DNA from: Thermoleophilia bacterium
GTDB taxonomy: Bacteria; Actinomycetota; Thermoleophilia; Gaiellales; JAICJC01
Length of the DNA stretch: 40,860 bases
Direction: 5' to 3'
Assembly (NCBI GenBank): GCA_025928655.1
Contig: JAICJC010000016.1
Coordinates: 1 to 40,860 of the forward strand
Program-made: the position numbers and the translations under genes
Shown here: positions 33,250 to 39,757 of the stretch, one piece after another
Layout: every line of letters starts with the position of its first letter
Numbering within the stretch: the first letter of the stretch is position 1
Notes under the pieces: generated by a model
Database searches by the model: none
What the model was told of the DNA's origin: nothing
The model's input: the letters and a program-made list of their open reading frames with translations, nothing else

Positions 33250-34446
33250 CTATCGGCGCCAGAGGGGCACGAACGCCGCCAGGGCCACCGCCTGCACGGC
33301 GACGACGAACGTCTCGGCGGCGCCGACCGAGCTCGAGTAGAGGGCTGCGATGACGGCGGCGCCGGCCAGCCAGGCGAGGCCGTAGACGGCGGTGAACGTC
33401 CCGTAGCCGGCGCCCCGCCGGCTGGCCGGGACGAGGTCGGTCACGGCCGCCCGCATGGTCGACTCGTGCACGCCCATCGCGACGCCCCAGATGAGGGCCC
33501 CGATCCACACGAGCACCGGCGTGGTCGAGAAGGAGAGGAACGGGACGACCGCGGCCAGCGGCGGCAGGACGGCCATCCCGCGCAAACCGATGCGGTCGTA
33601 GGCGATCCCGGCGCCGAGCGCTCCCAGCGCCGCCGCCCCCATCGCGGCCGCGTAGGTGACCGGGATCCACGGCGCCGAGATGACGTGCCTGGCCTGGAGG
33701 TGGTAGGCGAGGACCGCGAACGTGGCGAAGCCGGTCATCGTGAGCGCGGTGAACGCGGAGTAGAGCCAGAAGCGGGCCGGGAACCGGCCGCCGACGCTCA
33801 TGGCCTTGGCGGCCGCGCCCGCCCCGTGCTCGTACGCCGCCGGCTGCGGCACCGCCGCCCGCAGCCGCAGGACGGCGGCCATCGCCAGCAGGCCGGGGAC
33901 CGCGAGCACGGCGAAGCCGAGCCGGTAGCCGCTCACGGCCACCATCGCCGCGACCAGGAGCGGCCCGACCAGGGCGCCGGACTGATCCATGGCCTCGTGG
34001 ATCGCGAATGCCCGCCCGCGGCCGATGTCGACGCTCGCGTGGGCCAGCATCGTGTCCCGCGCCGGCGAGCGCACCGCCTTCCCGAACCGTTCGGTGATGA
34101 CGAGGATGGACGCCGGCGCGACGGTCTGGGCGACCGCCATGAACGGCACCGAGACCATCGTGATCGCATACCCCCAGATCGCGAGCGCCCAGTGACGGCC
34201 GGTGCGGTCGGAGGCCGGGCCGGTCCACAGGCGCAGGACGAGCGCCACCGCCTCCCCTGCCCCGGTCACGAGCCCGACGAGCGTCGCGCTCGCCCCGAGC
34301 GTCGCGAGGTACGGCCCGACGATGCTCCGGCCGCCCTCGTAGACGAAGTCGCCCAGCATGCTGACGACCCCGAACGCGAGCACGAAGCGGTACGGCGTCA
34401 GCCGGTTCGGCCGCGCCTCGCGCCCGCCGCGGGCCGGGGCGGTCAC
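33250..34446 (-). CDS. MFS transporter, 12-helix
   Basis: The protein has 398 residues from a GTG overlapping the phosphoesterase stop as GTGA. About twelve helices are present. SMLGDFVYEGGRSIVGPYLA begins the first, and GPASDRTGRHWALAIWGY is motif A between helices 2 and 3. ERFGKAVRSPARDTMLAHAS resembles the helix 4-5 region of a subgroup seen in actinobacteria and archaea. GVAMGVHESTMRAAVTDLVP is the matching C-half signature. The substrate is unknown. Coupling to an exported phosphoesterase suggests uptake or release of its product. The GTG was chosen because the upstream reading frame is antisense-like low-quality sequence inside the phosphoesterase gene. Confidence 0.85.
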   Translation of the reverse strand: MTAPARGGREARPNRLTPYRFVLAFGVVSMLGDFVYEGGRSIVGPYLATLGASATLVGLVTGAGEAVALVLRLWTGPASDRTGRHWALAIWGYAITMVSVPFMAVAQTVAPASILVITERFGKAVRSPARDTMLAHASVDIGRGRAFAIHEAMDQSGALVGPLLVAAMVAVSGYRLGFAVLAVPGLLAMAAVLRLRAAVPQPAAYEHGAGAAAKAMSVGGRFPARFWLYSAFTALTMTGFATFAVLAYHLQARHVISAPWIPVTYAAAMGAAALGALGAGIAYDRIGLRGMAVLPPLAAVVPFLSFSTTPVLVWIGALIWGVAMGVHESTMRAAVTDLVPASRRGAGYGTFTAVYGLAWLAGAAVIAALYSSSVGAAETFVVAVQAVALAAFVPLWRR

Positions 34447-35339
34447 AGGTGGAAGGGCTTCCCCATTCCGGGTGCCGTGCAGGCGCGCTTCAGGCAGGCG
34501 ACGCCGAGCATCCGCTCCCAGACCCGCAGCGCGCTGAAGTCGTTCAGGGCCACGGCGGTGTGGACGTGGGGCGTCGAGGGGCTGATGACGATGAACGGCA
34601 GCGGCGTCGAGACGTTGTCGGAGTTCGCCCCGGTGTCGAACCAGATGAAGACGGCCGTGTGCCCCTGCGTGTACGGCTTGTGGGTCAGGATCCCCGAGGA
34701 GCCCTCGAGGACGGCGTGCAGCCACGTGCTCGCCTGCGCCGGCGTGCCGACCTCCATGTCGCGCTGCTCGTCGGGCGCGATCCAGGTGAACCGGCGGCCG
34801 AGGTTGCCGACGAGGTTCGGGAGCGGCAGCACGTTGGCGACGCAGCTCGCGTGCGTCGTGCGCGTGTAGTACAGTGGCGGCAGGTGGCGGGTGACGTAGT
34901 CGCCGGAGTTTGTCTTCGCGCACGGAGACGGCATCGACTGGCCGTACGCGCGCCAGCCCGTGGGCCCGAGCTGCGAGAAGATGTTCACCGCGCCGCTCTG
35001 GCACGACCCGCCCGGCAGGCAGTCGCCCGTGATCGAGACCTGGCCGCTCGTGCTCGCGATGTAGGTCGGCAGGCTGTGCGGGAAGTGCGAGGCGGTGAAG
35101 CGTGTGGCGACGCCGCACTCGCCGGCGAGCTTGGTGAACTCGCTGGCGGGCGCCCCGGCGCCGAGGACGCTCGCGTAGGAGTGGTTCTCGAACGCGATCA
35201 CGATCACGTGGCTCCAGGCCGGGACCGTCTTCGTCCGCCCGCAGGGCGACGTGGCCGCGGCGGCCGCCGGCCACGCCAGGGTCGCCGGCGCGAGGAGGGC
35301 GAGCGCCACCGTGAGCGCGATGACAAGCCGGCGAGGCAC
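34443..35339 (-). CDS. Secreted phosphoesterase-family protein (acid phosphatase/phospholipase C-like)
   Basis: The protein has 298 residues. The signal peptide is RLVIALTVALALLAPATLAW with a following alanine-rich cleavage area. The mature start VPAWSHVIVIAFENHSYASV carries the ENHSY metal/nucleophile segment of the phosphoesterase family (phospholipase C, AcpA). Later motifs are FPHSLPTYIASTSGQ, FTWIAPDEQRDM, FIWFDTGANSDN and LPFIVISPSTP. It would hydrolyse phosphate esters outside the cell. The GTG at 35339 has TACTTT 5 bases upstream, suggesting leaderless expression. It is coupled to the MFS gene and near the LCAT-like enzyme, so phospholipid breakdown is a reasonable inference. Confidence 0.87.
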   Translation of the reverse strand: MPRRLVIALTVALALLAPATLAWPAAAAATSPCGRTKTVPAWSHVIVIAFENHSYASVLGAGAPASEFTKLAGECGVATRFTASHFPHSLPTYIASTSGQVSITGDCLPGGSCQSGAVNIFSQLGPTGWRAYGQSMPSPCAKTNSGDYVTRHLPPLYYTRTTHASCVANVLPLPNLVGNLGRRFTWIAPDEQRDMEVGTPAQASTWLHAVLEGSSGILTHKPYTQGHTAVFIWFDTGANSDNVSTPLPFIVISPSTPHVHTAVALNDFSALRVWERMLGVACLKRACTAPGMGKPFHL

Positions 35340-35363
35340 GGCCCAAAGTATGCCGCGAGACGT

Positions 35364-35392
35364 TTGAATCCCGCGGCACGCGGTCATAGAGT
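35364..35392 (+). promoter_or_regulatory. Promoter of the secreted protein gene at 35433
   Basis: TTGAAT (35364-35369), a 17-base spacer, then TAGAGT (35387-35392). The predicted start near 35399 leaves a leader of about 34 bases carrying a strong ribosome site. Confidence 0.6.
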
Positions 35393-35432
35393 GCGGCCAA
35401 CCGCAGGTTTGGTCCGAGGAGGAGGGGTTCCC

Positions 35433-36593
35433 ATGGGGCGTTCTGTGCTGGTTCTCTGCGCCGTGGTGGCGGCGGGGGTGGTGCTCGCGCTCCCCGCGGC
35501 GGCAGGCGCTGCCGTCGGCAAGGGCAAGGCCTGCATCGCCAAGCACCCGAACTACGTCGAGGACGTGTTCGAGGTGAACTACGCGCCGGGGTGCACGGGC
35601 CATGACGAGCCCGAGCTCGACCCGCTCTCCTCGCTGCCGCACTCCGCGACGAACCTGACCTGGAAGGCCGTGCTGCCCGTCGACGGCGTGTTCCCCGTCT
35701 CGGCCACCGGCTTCGGCTTCTGGTTCGGCGGCACCGTCACCGACCCGAACCCGAAGGCCCTGTTCAACCAGGGCTTCCTCGAGGTGCAGTTCTATCCCGA
35801 CACGCACGTGACGAAGTGCTTCGCGAACGGCAACTTCAACTACACGCACGCGAAGAACGAGTACACCGTCTGCACGCCGGTCTGGTCGATCGTCGGCAAC
35901 AGCGAGCCGGCCGCCTTCAACGCGATGCTGAAGGTCGACGGCAAGCCGGGCCCGATGGTCATGCACGGCGGCGACACGATCCGCCTGCACTACTTCGGGA
36001 CGCACAACGGGGACGGCGCCCACATCGTCGTGACCGACGTGACCACCCACCAGCGCGGCTCCATCGTCCTGCGCAACGCGCGCACCGGGGCGATGAACCC
36101 CGCGTTCGACCGCCAGGTGATCGGCAACTCGCTCGGCTGGGGCATCGTCCACGACGCGCCCAACTCGTTCGTGTGGGAGATCGGCCACCGCTCGATCTTC
36201 GGCGGCCGGCCGGGGGCGTTCTGCTCGCCCGGTCACTCCGGCTGCGAGTCGTACAACTGGCCCGCGTGGGCCGAGACGACGCCGATCCGGATCGAGTCGG
36301 TCAGGTTCGGCGACCGCGGCCCGGCGAGGCACTGGGCGGTCGTCAGCGACTACGGCGGCAAGGCCCAGGTGCTCGACCCGAGCGAGACCGGGTCGACCTG
36401 CACCCACTACGGCGGCCCGTGGTGCCTCTACCCGTGGTTCACCCAGAACCACGACGGCTCGTTCACCTACGGCGTGAACTACCCGGGGCTGACCGCAGAC
36501 GACTTCGGGAAGGCGAACCAGTTCGAGCGGCAGCTGAACTGCGGCGGGCCGTTCGGGAAGAACAGCACGTACTGCATGACGGTCATCCGCTGA
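35433..36593 (+). CDS. Secreted protein of unknown family, cysteine-paired
   Basis: The protein has 386 residues. The signal peptide MGRSVLVLCAVVAAGVVLAL ends near AAAGAA. The mature chain has ten cysteines, all in hydrophilic contexts (KACIAK, GCTGHD, KCFANG, VCTPVW, FCSPGH, GCESYN, TCTHYG, WCLYPW, NCGGPF, YCMTVI), an even number consistent with disulfides. It is rich in aromatic, Asn and Gly residues, with repeated strand-like patterns, suggesting a beta-rich extracellular domain. I do not recognise the family. A strong GAGGAGGAGG ribosome site, a good promoter and a long terminator hairpin imply high independent expression. Confidence 0.82.
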   Translation: MGRSVLVLCAVVAAGVVLALPAAAGAAVGKGKACIAKHPNYVEDVFEVNYAPGCTGHDEPELDPLSSLPHSATNLTWKAVLPVDGVFPVSATGFGFWFGGTVTDPNPKALFNQGFLEVQFYPDTHVTKCFANGNFNYTHAKNEYTVCTPVWSIVGNSEPAAFNAMLKVDGKPGPMVMHGGDTIRLHYFGTHNGDGAHIVVTDVTTHQRGSIVLRNARTGAMNPAFDRQVIGNSLGWGIVHDAPNSFVWEIGHRSIFGGRPGAFCSPGHSGCESYNWPAWAETTPIRIESVRFGDRGPARHWAVVSDYGGKAQVLDPSETGSTCTHYGGPWCLYPWFTQNHDGSFTYGVNYPGLTADDFGKANQFERQLNCGGPFGKNSTYCMTVIR

Positions 36594-36601
36594 ACGTGGG
36601 A

Positions 36602-36638
36602 CGCGTGGCCCCGGCCTGCGAGGGGCCGGGGCCACGCG
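36602..36638 (+). terminator. Strong hairpin after the secreted protein gene
   Basis: CGCGTGGCCCCGGCC pairs perfectly with GGCCGGGGCCACGCG (15 bp) around a 7-base loop, 8 bases after the stop. No U-tract follows, as is usual for high-GC terminators. Confidence 0.85.
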
Positions 36639-36686
36639 GGTGCCCGCTCTCGCCCGTGTCAAAACCGTCAAGCGTGCGGGATGCCA

Positions 36687-36715
36687 TTGCACTTGCGGCC
36701 TCCGAGGCTTAGACT
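36687..36715 (+). promoter_or_regulatory. Promoter of the small membrane protein gene at 36750
   Basis: TTGCAC (36687-36692), 17 bases, then TAGACT (36710-36715). The -35 hexamer is identical to that of the ABC importer promoter at 12127. Confidence 0.62.
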
Positions 36716-36749
36716 CGGCGGGGCAGGCAGCACTGATGGAGACGGCACC

Positions 36750-37025
36750 GTGTCATTGACCGCGTCCATGGAGCCGCTGATCGTCGCACTGGTCGCGGTC
36801 GCAGCTCTCGTCGTCCTCATGTTCGTGCTCGTGCACATCGGCATGAGGACCTGGCGCTCCGTCGCGCCGGACGCCCGGGAGCGGCTGCGCCGCCGCCGCG
36901 ACGTGCGCCGCGGGATCCGCGAGATCGAGGCGTTCCTGGCCGGGCCGGGGGTCGACCCCTGGGAGGACGAGCACCAGCCCGGGCCCGCCGAGGGCCGCCC
37001 CCGCGGCGACACCGACCAGCTCTAG
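36750..37025 (+). CDS. Small membrane protein, paralogue of the protein at 27603
   Basis: The protein has 91 residues from a GTG with GGAG 9 bases upstream; an internal ATG at 36768 lacks a ribosome site. One transmembrane segment (PLIVALVAVAALVVLMFVLV) is followed by a basic stretch, RLRRRRDVRRGIREIEAFL, and an acidic, proline-rich tail. The basic stretch aligns with that of the 77-residue protein at 27603-27836. It probably sits in the inner membrane with a cytosolic tail. A separate promoter and the strong upstream terminator make it an independent unit. Function unknown. Confidence 0.7.
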   Translation: MSLTASMEPLIVALVAVAALVVLMFVLVHIGMRTWRSVAPDARERLRRRRDVRRGIREIEAFLAGPGVDPWEDEHQPGPAEGRPRGDTDQL

Positions 37026-37192
37026 CGCCGGCCCGCGGCCTCGAGCAGCTCCGGCTCCCGCTCCTCCGGCGCCGCGCCGGCGATCGCCAGCAGGGCTGCG
37101 AGCAGCCTGCCGGCAGGGTCGTCGGCGGGCACGCGCGCCGGTGGGGTGGAGGGCAGTGGATCGGGCTCGGGCAGAAGCGTCATGTCCACCAT
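37022..37192 (-). CDS. Possible small protein, uncertain
   Basis: This frame of 56 codons starts at an ATG with GGAG close upstream; a second ATG lies at 37183. It encodes a proline-rich N-terminus (LLPEPDPLPSTPPARVP) and a helical C-terminus (RLLAALLAIAGAAPEEREPELL). The stop overlaps that of the convergent membrane protein gene. I recognise no family. At this GC content such frames arise by chance, so it may not be real. Confidence 0.35.
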   Translation of the reverse strand: MVDMTLLPEPDPLPSTPPARVPADDPAGRLLAALLAIAGAAPEEREPELLEAAGRR

Positions 37193-37274
37193 TGCTCCGG
37201 CGCCAGGCCCGGAGGACGGAAACCGCGGGGACTGACGCCGGAGACTGGGGGTGTTGGGCTGGAAGAGGCTGCCT

Positions 37275-37404
37275 CTTTCCACAGGCCCCCGTCAAGCCTC
37301 GACCGGCCCTCTCGAGGGCCCGAGGCCGCATCGTGCGGGAAACTCGTGCATCGCTCCACACGCTGTCCCCAGGGTTGCCGCGGTTGCCCACAGAGGTGTC
37401 CACA
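37275..37404 (-). other. Cluster of DnaA-box-like 9-mers
   Basis: Read on the plus strand, five sites approach TTGTCCACA: CTTTCCACA (37275), CGCTCCACA (37352), CTGTCCCCA (37363), TTGCCCACA (37384) and GTGTCCACA (37396). The last two have one mismatch each. The last four start 11, 21 and 12 bases apart, close to whole helical turns, and all point the same way. No dnaA or dnaN is adjacent and no AT-rich unwinding stretch is visible, so a regulatory or titration site is likelier than the main origin. Confidence 0.4.
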
Positions 37405-37422
37405 GGCGCCCGTCCGGCGGGC

Positions 37423-38604
37423 TCAGCGGGCGAGCTCGGCGAGCGCTCCGGCCATCACCTGCGCGGCCGCGACGCAGTCGTCGTCGGAGGCGAACTCGGC
37501 CGGGGTGTGGCTGGCGCCGGTGGGGTTGCGCACGAAGATCATCGCGGCCGGGACGTGGGGCGCCAGGATGCCGGCGTCGTGGCCGGCGAACGAGGGCAGG
37601 TCGCCGACGGGCACGCCCGCCGACTCGGCGGATGCGTACAGGGCCGCGCGCAGGCCGGAATCGAACCGCGCCCCGGTGTTGCGCGACTCCTGCTCGATGC
37701 GCGCGTCGGGGAACCGGCCGCGCAGGCCGGCGACGAGGTCCTCGACGGTTTCGACCTCGGGCGCGCGGGCGTCGAGCGTGCACTCCACCCGTCCGGGGAT
37801 CGAGTTCGTCGACCCGGGCGAGACCTCGATCCGGCCGACCGTGGCCACGGCCCCCGGGCGCGCGCGGGCGGCCTCGTCGACGGCGAGGATGAAGCGGGCC
37901 GCCTCGACGAGCGCGTCCCGCCGCCCCGCCATCGGGGTGGTGCCGGCGTGGTTCGACTCGCCCTCGAAGGCCGCCCGGTAGCGCGACCGCGGCGCCAGCA
38001 CGTCGGCGATCCCGAGCGCCTGCCCGCGGTCGACGAGCGCCTTGCCCTGCTCGACGTGCACCTCCAGGAACGCGCCCACGCGGCGCAGCTCCTCGCGGCT
38101 TGCGAGCAGCGACTCGCGGGTGACGCCGTGGATCTTCGGTGCCTCGCCCATGGCGCCGATCACGGCGTCGACGTCGAGCTCGCCGGCGATCGCCCGGCTG
38201 GCGAAGCAGGCGGTGCGGAAGCGGGCGCCCTCCTCGTCGACGAACGAGATGACGGCCAGCGGCCGCGAGCGCGGCTGCCCCGATTCGAGCACCGCCGCGA
38301 CCGCCTCGAGCGCGCACACGACGCCGAGCGCGCCGTCGTAGGCGCCGCCGTCGGGCTGCGTGTCGACGTGCGAGCCCGCGCACACATACGGCCCGTCGCC
38401 GGCGCCCGGCGTGACCGCCCACAGGCTGCCGGCGCCGTCCCTGCGCACCTCGAGCCCGATGCTCTCCGCCGCGCCCCGGAACCACTCCTGGGCCTCGACC
38501 TCGAGCGGCGTCCACGCGAGGCGGTTCCAGCCGGTGTCCGTGCGGCCGATGCCGGCGAGCTCGGCGAACCAGCGCAGGAACCGTTCTCGGGAGACCGCCG
38601 GCAT
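37423..38604 (-). CDS. M20 family amidohydrolase, allantoate amidohydrolase/N-carbamoylase type
   Basis: The protein has 393 residues from the ATG at 38604; the ATG at 38703 would extend into the divergent gene. Family motifs are AGSHVDTQPDGGAYDGALGV, SFVDEEGARF, LEVHVEQGKAL, ESNHAGTTPMAGRRDA, and a C-terminal FAGHDAG and NPTGASHTPAE. The two-metal site looks complete. These enzymes remove ammonia and CO2 from N-carbamoyl or ureido groups such as allantoate. The gene is divergent from hutF with 22 bases between starts. That pairing suggests nitrogen salvage from ureido/formimino compounds, perhaps with this enzyme doing a step after HutF, which is inference. Confidence 0.88.
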   Translation of the reverse strand: MPAVSRERFLRWFAELAGIGRTDTGWNRLAWTPLEVEAQEWFRGAAESIGLEVRRDGAGSLWAVTPGAGDGPYVCAGSHVDTQPDGGAYDGALGVVCALEAVAAVLESGQPRSRPLAVISFVDEEGARFRTACFASRAIAGELDVDAVIGAMGEAPKIHGVTRESLLASREELRRVGAFLEVHVEQGKALVDRGQALGIADVLAPRSRYRAAFEGESNHAGTTPMAGRRDALVEAARFILAVDEAARARPGAVATVGRIEVSPGSTNSIPGRVECTLDARAPEVETVEDLVAGLRGRFPDARIEQESRNTGARFDSGLRAALYASAESAGVPVGDLPSFAGHDAGILAPHVPAAMIFVRNPTGASHTPAEFASDDDCVAAAQVMAGALAELAR

Positions 38605-38626
38605 CGGGTCTGGAAGGATACGAGAG

Positions 38627-39757
38627 ATGTCTCGCTCCACGCTGCGCCTGCCCGGGTTCGTGAACGCGCACAGCCATGCCTTCCAGCGCGGCATGCGCGG
38701 CATCGTCGAGCGGGTCGATCCGGCCCATCCCCACGACGATTTCTGGACCTGGCGCGAGGAGATGTACGCCGCCGCCGGCCGGCTCGATCCGGACTCGGCC
38801 CACGGCGTCGCCCTGCTCGCGTACCGCGAGATGCGCGCGGCCGGATTCGTGGCGGTGGGCGAGTTCCACTACGTCCACCACCGCCCGGACGGCACGCCGT
38901 ACGCGCCGGCCAACGCGATGTCGCTCGCGACCGCCGCCGCCGCCGACGAGGCCGGCATCGACCAGGTGCTGCTCATGACCGCCTACGAGCGCGCCGGCGC
39001 CGGGCTGCCGCCGACGCCCGGCCAGCGCCGCTTCTGCGATCCCGACGTCGCGACCTACCTGGCGCGGGTCGAGGCACTCGCCGGCGACCGCCCCGCCGGC
39101 CGGGTGGGGCTCGCGCCGCACAGCGTCCGCGCCGTCTCGCGCGACTGGCTGGCCGAGATCGGCCGCTACGCCGCGTCGGCGGGGATGGTCGTGCACGTGC
39201 ACGCCTGCGAGCAGCGGCGCGAGATCGAGGAGTGCCTGGCCGAGCACGGCCGCCGCCCGATCGAGCTGCTCGCCGACGCCGGCTGCCTCGGCCCCCGCAC
39301 GACGATCGTCCACGGCACCCACGCCTCCGACGGCGAGCTCGACCTGCTCGCCGAGGCGGGGGCGTCGGTGTGCCTGTGCCCGACGACCGAGGCGAACCTC
39401 GGCGACGGCTACCTGCCGGCGCTGCGTCTCTTCGAGCGCGGCATCCGGGTCTGCATCGGCACCGACTCGAACACCGTCATCGACCCGGTGGTCGAGGTGC
39501 GCGAGGTGGAGGCGGTCGCCCGCCGCACCGCCGAGCGCCGCAACGTGCTCGTGCCCGAGGGCGACGACGGCCCCAGCGGCTATCTGCTGGCGGTCGGGGG
39601 CCGCTTCGGCGCCGAGGCGCTCGGATTGCCGCCGCCCGCCGACGTCGAGCTCGACCTCTCCCATCCGTCGCTCGCCGGCGTCGCGGAGCGTGACGCGGTG
39701 GCGGCGCTGATCTTCGGCGGATCGGCCGCCGCATTGCGACCAACGGAGGACCGCTGA
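38627..39757 (+). CDS. hutF: Formimidoylglutamate deiminase (HutF-like)
   Basis: The protein has 376 residues, slightly shorter than the usual 440-460 because the N-terminal beta-sandwich is reduced: the chain begins MSRSTLRLPGFVNAHSHAFQ. HSHAFQRGMRG is the hallmark HutF metal motif. HVHACEQRREIEECLAEHG, TIVHGTHASDGE, CPTTEANLGDG and GTDSNTVIDPVVEVR complete the site. HutF converts N-formimino-glutamate to N-formyl-glutamate and ammonia in histidine breakdown. No hutH, hutU or typical hutI neighbours it. GGAAGGA lies 8 bases before the ATG. The stop is coupled to the acyl-CoA dehydrogenase start as TGATG. Confidence 0.88.
   Translation: MSRSTLRLPGFVNAHSHAFQRGMRGIVERVDPAHPHDDFWTWREEMYAAAGRLDPDSAHGVALLAYREMRAAGFVAVGEFHYVHHRPDGTPYAPANAMSLATAAAADEAGIDQVLLMTAYERAGAGLPPTPGQRRFCDPDVATYLARVEALAGDRPAGRVGLAPHSVRAVSRDWLAEIGRYAASAGMVVHVHACEQRREIEECLAEHGRRPIELLADAGCLGPRTTIVHGTHASDGELDLLAEAGASVCLCPTTEANLGDGYLPALRLFERGIRVCIGTDSNTVIDPVVEVREVEAVARRTAERRNVLVPEGDDGPSGYLLAVGGRFGAEALGLPPPADVELDLSHPSLAGVAERDAVAALIFGGSAAALRPTEDR

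Noticed and set aside
33250-35400. 716-codon minus-strand frame covering both MFS and phosphoesterase regions
   Set aside because: Only its last ~398 codons (from GTG 34446) are the MFS protein. The upstream half is an out-of-frame reading of the phosphoesterase gene, so this is not a fusion.
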